Position numbers and translations under genes: made by a program. A stretch of 6,148 nucleotides of DNA from Candidatus Hydrogenedentota bacterium. GTDB taxonomy: Bacteria; Hydrogenedentota; Hydrogenedentia; Hydrogenedentales; CAITNO01. Under the pieces are notes generated by a model. It was not told where the DNA came from and ran no database searches. It saw only the letters and a program-made list of their open reading frames with translations. Location: the NCBI GenBank assembly GCA_007118765.1, contig SKQZ01000219.1:1-6148 (forward strand), read 5' to 3'. This document shows, one piece after another, positions 1-5,737 of the stretch. The number at the start of each line of letters is the position of its first letter. Position 1 is the stretch's first letter.

Positions 1-25
1 AAAAAGGTAGGCCCTGCCTTATACA

Positions 26-113
26 TACCCGTCATTGCGAGGAGGGCGTAAGCCCGACGCGGCAATCTGGGACATGAGATTGCTTCGCTGCGCTCGCAAT
101 GACGATACTGGTA
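26..113. repeat. Palindromic repeat element with three hairpins (REP/MITE-like)
   Basis: A perfect 12-bp inverted repeat (CGTCATTGCGAG at 30-41, CTCGCAATGACG at 93-104) encloses two further hairpins. The first is GGGC-GTAA-GCCC at 44-55, whose loop reads as a GNRA tetraloop in RNA. The second pairs 59-68 with 77-88: ten base pairs, with a two-base bulge at 84-85 and an eight-base loop. The outer stem may extend through TACC (26-29) and GGTA (110-113) if 105-109 bulges out. The bases just outside the 12-bp arms are ATACC on the left and ATACT on the right, a possible imperfect target duplication. No protein is encoded. From memory, very similar sequences are dispersed in many unrelated bacterial genomes, but I cannot give a family name. 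It sits in the non-coding stretch before rpoZ. Its role is unknown; a non-autonomous mobile element or a transcribed structured repeat are both possible. Confidence 0.8.
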
Positions 114-170
114 GGTTATTGATAGTACACATGACATAAAGCGCTTGCTTAACAGATGACCGAAGCAAAG

Positions 171-175
171 AGGAG
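171..175 (+). promoter_or_regulatory. Ribosome binding site of rpoZ
   Basis: AGGAG lies nine bases before the ATG at 185. It is a near-consensus Shine-Dalgarno sequence and supports that start. No convincing promoter could be assigned in 114-170: a TTGATA hexamer at 119-124 has no good -10 partner at normal spacing, so transcription may enter from a gene left of the window. Confidence 0.7.
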
Positions 176-184
176 AACGATACT

Positions 185-421
185 ATGCCGGCCCCCTATT
201 GTGTAGATGATTTCAAAGAGAAGTTCGACAGTCTATACCGGTTGGTAATTGTTGGCGCCGCCCGCGCCAACCAGCTTTCCAAGAACGAGCCCCACGGTTT
301 TGGCGCTTCATTGCGCGCCGACAAACCCACCGTCAAAGCCCTTGAGGAAGTGCTGGTAGACAAACTGTCTTATACCACGGCAGACGAAGAAGACGAACAC
401 TACATGGAATATGATGATTGA
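185..421 (+). CDS. rpoZ: DNA-directed RNA polymerase subunit omega
   Basis: A 78-residue protein recognised as the small omega subunit of RNA polymerase, which clamps the C-terminal part of beta-prime and helps assemble the core enzyme. The family signature is clear: the helix YRLVIVGAARANQL (residues 18-31), followed by the KPTVKALEEVLVDKL segment (47-61) that matches the usual Kp-tv-AleEi-gki block. Between them lies a linker, residues 32-46. The C-terminal tail is strongly acidic and ends in YDD, as is common for omega. Length is normal for the family. The start is set by an AGGAG nine bases upstream. coaBC begins six bases after the stop, the typical rpoZ-coaBC arrangement, which strengthens the call. 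Identification rests on motif recognition and gene order, not on an alignment. Confidence 0.9.
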   Translation: MPAPYCVDDFKEKFDSLYRLVIVGAARANQLSKNEPHGFGASLRADKPTVKALEEVLVDKLSYTTADEEDEHYMEYDD

Positions 422-427
422 TCCATC

Positions 428-1630
428 ATGACGCTGTACTATGCGGACAAGACTATTGTGCTCGGGGTATGCGGTTCTGTTGCCGCGTACCGTGCGTGTG
501 ATCTGGCTTCGCAATTAACCCAGCGCAACGCCACCGTTATCACCGCCATGACCGCGTCCGCGCAGTGTCTCGTTTGTCCCGCCTCTTTTGAAGCCGTTAC
601 CGGTCAGCCTGTTATCACGGAAATGTTCGGCCCGCGGGTTGTGCCCGGTATTGAGCATATTGCCCTGGCGCAACGGGCCGCTCTCTTTTTGATTGCCCCT
701 GCCACCGCCAATATCCTTGCCAAGGCCGCGCACGGCATTGCGGACGACTGGCTGAGCACCACCCTCCTTGCCACGGACGCGCCCGTGTTGTTTGCCCCCG
801 CCATGAACCCGGCCATGTGGCGCCACCCGGCCACCCAGGACAACGTGACCCTGTTGCGTAATCGGGGCGCTCTGTTTGTGGGGCCTGCCAGCGGCACTGT
901 TGCCTGCGGCGATACCGGGGTTGGTCGCCTAGCGGATCGGGATGCCATTCTTGATGCCCTTGCCATAGCCTTGCATGCTGACAAAGATTTCGCGGGCAAA
1001 CGGGTACTGATTACGAGCGGCCCCAATCATGAACCCATCGATCCGGTGCGATTCATTGGCAACCGCTCTTCCGGCAAAATGGGGCGTGCCCTTGCGCTTG
1101 AAGCGTTGCGCCGGGGCGCCGAGGTGTGCGTTGTGTCCGGCCCCGCCGAGACAACGCCGCCGGCGGGCGCAGAAGTGGTGGCGGCATCCACAGCGGCGGC
1201 CATGTACGAGGCGGTTATGGCGCGTGTGGACAAGTACGACATTATCATAGCGGCGGCGGCGGTCGCCGATTTCCGCCTGGAACAAGAATCCGGGGAAAAG
1301 ATAAAGCGGGGCAACGACGCCGTCACCATGACGCTCACGCCAAACCCGGACATCATTGCCGCGGCGGCGGCAAAGAAACGTCCCGGCTGCAAGGTGGTCG
1401 GGTTTGCCGCCGAATCGCATGAGGTGGTGAACAATGCCGCCGAAAAACTGCGGCGGAAACAACTCGACATGATTGTTGCCAACACAATCGGAGGCGAAAA
1501 CAGTGCCATTGGCGGCGATGCGGGAGAAGCATGGATATTGACGCCGAATGAGCCCGCCGAATCCTTGGGCCACATAGACAAGGCCGCACTCGCCGCACGT
1601 ATTTTTGATCGGATTCATAAACTGCCTTGA
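428..1630 (+). CDS. coaBC: Bifunctional phosphopantothenoylcysteine decarboxylase / phosphopantothenate-cysteine ligase
   Basis: A 400-residue, full-length CoaBC (Dfp), the cytoplasmic enzyme for two steps of coenzyme A synthesis: ligation of cysteine to 4'-phosphopantothenate (CoaB) and FMN-dependent decarboxylation to 4'-phosphopantetheine (CoaC). The N-terminal CoaC flavoprotein domain (about 7-180) shows LGVCGSVAAY (12-21), the catalytic-type histidine H77 in EHIAL, the APATANILAK FMN-site block (90-99), the PAMN asparagine N127 and the ACGD cysteine C160. The CoaB domain (about 191-400) shows EPIDPVRFIGNRSSGKMG (202-219) with the conserved Asn N212, VADF (279-282), the lysine-rich KIKR (291-294), GFAAES (325-330) and VAN (350-352). 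One departure is PNH at 199-201, where most homologues have GT or PT before EPIDPVR. The ATG lies six bases after the rpoZ stop with no good Shine-Dalgarno, so translation is probably coupled to rpoZ. Confidence 0.95.
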   Translation: MTLYYADKTIVLGVCGSVAAYRACDLASQLTQRNATVITAMTASAQCLVCPASFEAVTGQPVITEMFGPRVVPGIEHIALAQRAALFLIAPATANILAKAAHGIADDWLSTTLLATDAPVLFAPAMNPAMWRHPATQDNVTLLRNRGALFVGPASGTVACGDTGVGRLADRDAILDALAIALHADKDFAGKRVLITSGPNHEPIDPVRFIGNRSSGKMGRALALEALRRGAEVCVVSGPAETTPPAGAEVVAASTAAAMYEAVMARVDKYDIIIAAAAVADFRLEQESGEKIKRGNDAVTMTLTPNPDIIAAAAAKKRPGCKVVGFAAESHEVVNNAAEKLRRKQLDMIVANTIGGENSAIGGDAGEAWILTPNEPAESLGHIDKAALAARIFDRIHKLP

Positions 1631-1705
1631 ACTTGTTATCTGGAAACCAAGTTGCTCAGACGGTGGTCATACCAATAGTTGTTGCAAGTTTTACCTCACC
1701 CCCAA

Positions 1706-1711
1706 AAGGAG
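1706..1711 (+). promoter_or_regulatory. Ribosome binding site that fixes the deacetylase start
   Basis: AAGGAG, eight bases before the ATG at 1720, is a near-perfect Shine-Dalgarno. It decides the start in favour of 1720 over an in-frame TTG at 1627 that overlaps the coaBC stop. The protein from 1720 begins directly with a signal peptide, which agrees. Confidence 0.8.
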
Positions 1712-1719
1712 ATTTGTTG

Positions 1720-2682
1720 ATGCGTATTATAGTACCGGCCCTCTTGGCATTGTTGTTGACATACCCACTAATCGCGGAAGAGAAGCCGTCGCTGGTCGAG
1801 CGGCTTGGGTTCCCCAAAGACGCGCAGGTGTTGATCATAAACGCCGATGACTACGGAATGAATCATGCCACCAACGTGGGCACCGAGCGTGTATTGAAGG
1901 CCGGCGCCGTGACGTCCGCCACCGTGATGGTGCCATGCGGCTGGTTCCCTGCTGCCGCGGAATTTGCGCGCAACAATCCCCAGGCGAACATAGGCGTACA
2001 CACCACGCTCACCAGCGAATGGCGGCGGTATCGTTGGGGCCCGTTGCTGGGCTGTTCTGAAGTGCCCGAACTGTGCGATGAAATGGGCTACTTCTTTCCG
2101 GACGTTTTTTCCATTTATGGTCTCGGCGAAATCGATCAGGCTGATCGCGAATTACGCGCACAGATTGACAGGGCGCTTGCCGCGGGCATTGATGTCACCC
2201 ATATTGATTCGCACATGGGCGCCATGCAGTATTCGCCCGAATATTTCGAGCGGTACATTCGCATTGCCGCCGACTACAACCTGCCCTGTCGTTTGGCGAG
2301 CCGCGACATGCTTGAAAGCGTTGGCGCCGATGGGCTTCTTGACTTGGCCGAAGAACTGAACGTGCTGGGCCCCGAAGTGCTTTACATGGGCGACCCGCCC
2401 AGCCTTGAGGTCACCGAAGAATGGTTCAAGGAACGAATCAGCAACATCCCCGCAGGCAAAGTCAGTGAGATGTATATTCATTGTGGCGCGGATACCCCGG
2501 AAATGTTTGCCACCACCGGTTCCGCCCGGCGCAGAATTGCCGACACCGATTTCTTCAGCGACCCGGCAATCCTCGAATGGATTCTTGAACAGGGCATCGA
2601 ACTGATTAGCTATCGCGAACTGCGACACCTGCAACAGACCGGCGAGCCCATGCCGCGCGTGGATGGATATGGGTGGGAATAG
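1720..2682 (+). CDS. Secreted YdjC/ChbG-family carbohydrate deacetylase
   Basis: A 320-residue protein of the YdjC/ChbG/HpnK family, metal-dependent deacetylases that remove N-acetyl groups from chito-oligosaccharides or related sugars. Residues 1-19 form a signal peptide (hydrophobic stretch, likely cleavage after LIA, before EEKP), so the enzyme is predicted to be exported; E. coli ChbG is cytosolic. The family's motifs follow in order: IINADDYGMN (39-48, with metal or catalytic acids D43 and D44), a G-A-V-T-S-A block (62-67), GVHTTL (92-97, H94), HIDSHMG (161-167, H161 and H165), PCR (189-191) and, near the C-terminus, IHCGADTPEM (253-262), where many relatives have H-P-G. These match the Asp-His-His metal site of the family. 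The gene lies 89 bases behind coaBC with its own ribosome binding site and is convergent with the zinc-ribbon gene. The exact sugar substrate cannot be inferred. Confidence 0.85.
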   Translation: MRIIVPALLALLLTYPLIAEEKPSLVERLGFPKDAQVLIINADDYGMNHATNVGTERVLKAGAVTSATVMVPCGWFPAAAEFARNNPQANIGVHTTLTSEWRRYRWGPLLGCSEVPELCDEMGYFFPDVFSIYGLGEIDQADRELRAQIDRALAAGIDVTHIDSHMGAMQYSPEYFERYIRIAADYNLPCRLASRDMLESVGADGLLDLAEELNVLGPEVLYMGDPPSLEVTEEWFKERISNIPAGKVSEMYIHCGADTPEMFATTGSARRRIADTDFFSDPAILEWILEQGIELISYRELRHLQQTGEPMPRVDGYGWE

Positions 2683-2724
2683 CGGCGCCAAACGATAACC
2701 GCGGGCTATGCGCTCCCTTTTGTT
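2675..2724 (+). terminator. Possible rho-independent terminator after the deacetylase gene
   Basis: An interrupted hairpin can be drawn: GGGA (2675-2678) with TCCC (2714-2717), ATAG (2679-2682) with CTAT (2706-2709), and CGG (2683-2685) with CCG (2699-2701). Two four-base bulges lie on the right arm. TTTTGTTT follows at 2718-2725. It spans the deacetylase stop codon and runs into the 3' end of the convergent zinc-ribbon gene. The stem is imperfect, so this is a weak call. Confidence 0.25.
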
Positions 2725-2924
2725 TCGTGCCCGCAAAGGTTGCAGCGTTCCACATGCTTGGTGCTTAACGGCAACACGGGAATGAAATAAAGGGTTAGCC
2801 GTGTTGTACGGTCTTCCCGCGTGTGCTGCGTTTCCCGTCCGCACACCGTACAAAATCGGCGCACTTCACCGTGCGCCTTCTTTTTTTCGCTTGCGCCAAA
2901 GATAAATAACATGGCGCTAAGCAT
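2706..2924 (-). CDS. Small four-cysteine zinc-ribbon protein of unknown function
   Basis: A 72-residue protein with two CxxC pairs, C25/C28 (FCTVCGRET) and C61/C64 (RCNLCGHET), spaced as in a zinc ribbon. Between them is a basic/polar stretch and a short hydrophobic segment LTLYFIPVLPLS (43-54). The opening MLFIFGASEKKK and the FIPVLPLS segment resemble a family of small bacterial zinc-ribbon proteins that I recognise by pattern only; their function is not known to me. It is the last gene of the - strand run, 26 bases after the importer permease stop, so it is probably co-transcribed. Neither the ATG at 2924 nor the in-frame ATG at 2912 (four residues shorter, closer to how relatives begin) has a good Shine-Dalgarno. 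Codon phase, paired cysteines and tight spacing argue that it is real. A role in metal or ligand handling with the importer would be speculation. Confidence 0.7.
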   Translation of the reverse strand: MLSAMLFIFGASEKKKAHGEVRRFCTVCGRETQHTREDRTTRLTLYFIPVLPLSTKHVERCNLCGHETKGSA

Positions 2925-2950
2925 AGCCGATCAGTTGTCACGCGAACAAA

Positions 2951-3943
2951 TCAGAACAGCTGTTCGGCGCTGCGGCGCAGTAGCAGATACAGGAAGAAGG
3001 GGCCGCCGAGCAACGCCGTAATAACGCCCACCGGAATTTCAGCAGGCGCAAAAGCCACACGCGCAACAACATCGCACAGCGTGAGAAAAGCGCCGCCAAA
3101 GAGCAGGGTGGCGGGATACAGACGCCGATGATCAGGCCCCACAAGCAGACGGCAGATGTGCGGCGCCATCATGCCCACAAACCCAATCGGCCCACACACG
3201 GCCACAATGCCGCCCACCATCAAGGACACGGCAAGAAAGATCAGCTGTTTGGTTCGGGGCACGTCAAGGCCGCGGCTCATGGCGAGGTCTTCGCCGATGA
3301 CCAGAAGATTCAGCTCGTTGCGCAGCATAAACAAAAGTACCGCGCCCGTCACAACCACGGGCAGCAGGTTGAGTGCGGCGCCATAGCCGACCATGCCGAG
3401 GCCGCCCATGAGCCAGCGTATCAGTCGAAACGAGTCGTGCAGACTGGCGCTGTATTGCAGCGCGAGAATCATGCTTGACAAGAAGAAACTGAGCGCCACG
3501 CCCGCGAGCAGCAGCGTGGGCGTTGCGAAACCGCCCCGAGAACGGGTGAGCGCATACACCAGCAGAATGACACAGAACGCGCCGCCAAAAGCGCTCATCG
3601 TGCCGCCGGAAATGCCCAGAAACACAAAAGAGAGTCCCAGCCGCATATACAGCGCCGCGCCAAAGGCCGCGCCGCCCGACACCCCCAGCGTAAAGGGCGT
3701 GGCAAGGGGATTGCGAAACAATGCCTGAAACGCCATGCCGCTGATGGCCAGTCCGCTGCCCGCGAGAAAGGCCGTCACCATGCGCGGCACACGGATGCGC
3801 CAGAACACCATGGCCTCCGCGTTGTCCGGCCCGGCCTGGAGTATGTCCAGCAGCGAGATGGCGGTCATGCCCACAAAGGGCGCGCCCAGCGCCGTTACAA
3901 CGGCGAACAGCGCCAGACAAAACAATACGCGGCGCGACTTCAT
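2951..3943 (-). CDS. ABC importer permease, FecCD/BtuC family
   Basis: A 330-residue, very hydrophobic inner-membrane protein with about ten predicted membrane segments, the normal size and shape for the FecCD/BtuC family that imports cobalamin, haem and ferric siderophores. Diagnostic blocks are RVPR (51-54), SGLAISGMAFQALFRNPLA (63-81), GVSGGAAFGAA (87-97), the RWLMGGL segment (176-182), SRGLDV (223-228), and the coupling-helix region CGPIGFVGMMAPHICR (250-265), followed by DVVAR (291-295) and EIPVGVITALLGGPFF (302-317). R51, R54 and R295 match in position and context the arginines of E. coli BtuC that dock the binding protein. The start codon overlaps the ATPase stop (ATGA), indicating translational coupling, with an AAGGGGG stretch upstream as ribosome binding site. 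Only one permease gene is present, so the complex is presumably a homodimer. Substrate is undetermined. Confidence 0.92.
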   Translation of the reverse strand: MKSRRVLFCLALFAVVTALGAPFVGMTAISLLDILQAGPDNAEAMVFWRIRVPRMVTAFLAGSGLAISGMAFQALFRNPLATPFTLGVSGGAAFGAALYMRLGLSFVFLGISGGTMSAFGGAFCVILLVYALTRSRGGFATPTLLLAGVALSFFLSSMILALQYSASLHDSFRLIRWLMGGLGMVGYGAALNLLPVVVTGAVLLFMLRNELNLLVIGEDLAMSRGLDVPRTKQLIFLAVSLMVGGIVAVCGPIGFVGMMAPHICRLLVGPDHRRLYPATLLFGGAFLTLCDVVARVAFAPAEIPVGVITALLGGPFFLYLLLRRSAEQLF

Positions 3944-4731
3944 GACGCCCCCTTTTCGGGGAAAACATAGGACGTGCCCGAAGGTTCATGACGCAGCAAC
4001 CGGAACGGGGCATCGTATATTGCTTCAAGCCGGTTGTCTTCAAGCAACGCGGACGGTGCGCCCCAAAACACGCCGCGCCCCTCTTTCAATGCCAACACAT
4101 GATCAAACTCCATGACGCCCTGGTTCAGGTCATGGGTAACGGCAATCGCGGTAACGCCTGTGTCGCGGCGAAGCGTTTCCACCAGCGTCAGCACCTCCGC
4201 CTGATGACGGTAATCGAGGAATGCGGTGGCTTCATCCAGCAGCATGATGCGCGGCTGCTGCGTCAGCGCCGATGCGATAAACACCTTCTGTCGTTCGCCG
4301 CCGCTGAGCGTGTGCATGTGTCGTTTGGCAAAGGGAAGCACCCCGGTCTGTTCCATGGCCTTTTGGGCGATGTCGCGGTCGGTGTCCGTGAAATGGGAAA
4401 ATGGGGCCAAATAGGCATACCGCGCCATCAATACAAAGGCGTCCACGGTATACGGCACATGCCCCGCGCCCGTTTGCGGCACATACCCCAGCAGGCGCGC
4501 CAACTCGCGGCGGCCATACTGGTCAAGGGGCGCCCCAAAAAGCGAAATGGCGCCCCTGTCCGTCGGCAACAGCCGGAGCAGACATTTCAGGAGCGTGGAT
4601 TTCCCGGCGCCGTTGGGCCCGATCACCGCCAGCGATGCGCCTTCCTCAAGCGAAAACGACACCTGATCAAGAATCGTCTTGCCGTCCATTACGACCGACA
4701 GGTTATCCACGTTGTAGGCGGTTACTGCCAT
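3940..4731 (-). CDS. ABC importer ATP-binding protein, FecE/BtuD-type
   Basis: A 263-residue cytoplasmic ATPase that powers the adjacent permease. All nucleotide-binding motifs are intact: Walker A GPNGAGKST (38-46, K44), Q-loop VPQ (84-86), signature LSGGERQ (142-148), Walker B RIMLLDE (161-167, catalytic E167) and the H-loop TH at 199-200. Length and motif spacing fit the FepC/FecE/BtuD group of cobalamin and iron-chelate importers. I chose the ATG at 4731 over an in-frame ATG at 4764: it overlaps the stop of the binding-protein gene as TGATG and has GGAG seven bases upstream, and MAVTAYNVDNLSVVMDG is a normal start for this family. The gene ends in an ATGA overlap with the permease. The order binding protein, ATPase, permease departs from the more common layout with the ATPase last. 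Confidence 0.93.
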   Translation of the reverse strand: MAVTAYNVDNLSVVMDGKTILDQVSFSLEEGASLAVIGPNGAGKSTLLKCLLRLLPTDRGAISLFGAPLDQYGRRELARLLGYVPQTGAGHVPYTVDAFVLMARYAYLAPFSHFTDTDRDIAQKAMEQTGVLPFAKRHMHTLSGGERQKVFIASALTQQPRIMLLDEATAFLDYRHQAEVLTLVETLRRDTGVTAIAVTHDLNQGVMEFDHVLALKEGRGVFWGAPSALLEDNRLEAIYDAPFRLLRHEPSGTSYVFPEKGAS

Positions 4732-5645
4732 CAAGGGGCTCCATCCGCGTCTGCGTACAGGCATTGCGCGAGGGCATCAAGCGTTTTTATAACACGCGGG
4801 CCGGGCACGGTCAGATGTGCGCCGAATAACACATGAATCCGGTTCTCTTGGGCCGCCCGCAGCGTTGGCAGGGCACGCCATGCTTCCAGCGCCCGCGCTT
4901 CCAATGTGTCATCATATTGCCGGTCCGCAACCAGTTCGATGATTATATCAGGGTCAAGCCGGAGGATGCCCTCACCGGATAATGCGGGATACTCCAACGC
5001 GCCGCCCGGCGCAATGTTTTCGCCCCCCGCAAGCGTAAGCAGTTCATCCAGAAAGGTGTCGCGGCCCACGGCATACACCTCGTCGAGCGTGCCCGAGCGC
5101 ACGTCGCGCCCGGTCGTCATCAACACCCGCGGACGCGCTTTTTCATCCCGGTGTGTCTGCATACGGTCAATGGCCGCATCCAGCTTGGCCACAAGGGTTT
5201 CCGCCTGTTCATGGCAGTCACACATGCCGGCAATAATCCGATAACTCTCCCGGATATCCGCCAGCGAGTCCTGTGCCACAGCAAATGTTGCAATGCCCAG
5301 CCGTTGCAAATCGGCGGCAAGTTCCTGCTGGTAAGGCGTAACCAACACCATGCCCGGACGCAATGCCACAATCGCCTCATAGTTGGGATCCAGAAACCCG
5401 CCCACACGGGTGCGTTCTTGGGTTTCCGGCGGGTACAGGCAGTAGCGCGTAACGCCCGCCACACGCTCGCCCAGACCCAGCGCAAACACCGTTTCCGTCA
5501 ATCCGGGCGACAACGAAACAAGGCGGGTGCATTCCGTTGTTACGGAAGGCGTGATCGTGTCGTCGGGCGCACCTATCATCTGCTGCAACGCAATGGAAAC
5601 AACGAATGCGGCAACCACGATAAGTATGGCGATGATCTTGCGCAT
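4731..5645 (-). CDS. Periplasmic substrate-binding protein of the importer, BtuF-like
   Basis: A 304-residue binding protein of the TroA-like/Peripla_BP_2 (BtuF/FecB) superfamily, expected to capture the ligand outside the inner membrane and deliver it to the permease. Residues 3-20 are a hydrophobic signal segment; cleavage after SIA (17-19) is plausible. There is no lipobox cysteine, and an uncleaved anchor is also possible. The mature protein shows the BtuF-like opening RLVSLSPGLTETVFALGLG (41-59), GVTRYCLYPPE (64-74), VGGFLDPNYEAIVALRPGMVL (81-101) and a second lobe with SGEGILRLDPDIII (223-236). E90 and E225 fall where BtuF carries the glutamates that bind permease arginines. The ATG at 5645 was preferred to an in-frame GTG at 5693 because the signal peptide starts there; the Shine-Dalgarno is weak for both. 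The stop overlaps the ATPase start. Ligand could be cobalamin, a corrinoid, haem or a ferric chelate. Confidence 0.88.
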   Translation of the reverse strand: MRKIIAILIVVAAFVVSIALQQMIGAPDDTITPSVTTECTRLVSLSPGLTETVFALGLGERVAGVTRYCLYPPETQERTRVGGFLDPNYEAIVALRPGMVLVTPYQQELAADLQRLGIATFAVAQDSLADIRESYRIIAGMCDCHEQAETLVAKLDAAIDRMQTHRDEKARPRVLMTTGRDVRSGTLDEVYAVGRDTFLDELLTLAGGENIAPGGALEYPALSGEGILRLDPDIIIELVADRQYDDTLEARALEAWRALPTLRAAQENRIHVLFGAHLTVPGPRVIKTLDALAQCLYADADGAP

Positions 5646-5737
5646 GGTGTATTCAGGCCTACTTTCCAACAAAAACCGAACGACTGCGCCCACGCGAGGC
5701 GGCGGGCGGCACGATTGACAGGGACAAGGCCGCCCCC
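5646..5737 (-). other. Leader between purB and the importer operon
   Basis: These 92 bases carry no gene. An inverted repeat, GGGCGGC (5704-5710) with GCCGCCC (5729-5735), encloses an 18-base loop just after the purB stop. On the - strand it is not directly followed by a T-run; the nearest TTTTT lies about 30 bases further, at 5671-5675, so it is not a standard intrinsic terminator. I see no B12-box-like sequence and the stretch is too short for a cobalamin riboswitch. No clear promoter was found, so read-through from purB is possible. Confidence 0.4.

Noticed and set aside
4..20. Hairpin AAGGTAG / CTGCCTT with an adjoining A-run at 1-5, possible terminator
   Set aside because: The stem has one G-T pair and a three-base loop. 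The T-run would be on the - strand, where no gene ends here, and on the + strand only two T's follow.
1250..1375. GCG/GCC triplet runs inside coaBC that look like microsatellites
   Set aside because: They encode the alanine-rich strands and helices normal for CoaB and show no sign of being a separate element.
929..1618. Long open frame antisense to coaBC
   Set aside because: It has no recognisable motif, overlaps a certain gene and is the usual by-product of GC-rich codon use.
1630..1690. AACTTG (1630-1635) able to pair with either of two CAAGTT copies (1648-1653, 1685-1690), suggestive of an attenuator
   Set aside because: Only six base pairs, no T-run after either hairpin and no leader peptide; the match may be chance.
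1627..1719. In-frame extension of the deacetylase from a TTG overlapping the coaBC stop
   Set aside because: A rare start with no ribosome binding site. The ATG at 1720 has an ideal AAGGAG and opens directly with a signal peptide.
3988..4836. Long open + strand frame opposite the ATPase gene
   Set aside because: It covers the intact ATPase gene on the other strand and encodes no recognisable domain.
5646..5737. Cobalamin riboswitch upstream of the BtuF-like gene
   Set aside because: Only 92 bases are available, with no B12-box-like sequence; known cobalamin riboswitches are much longer.
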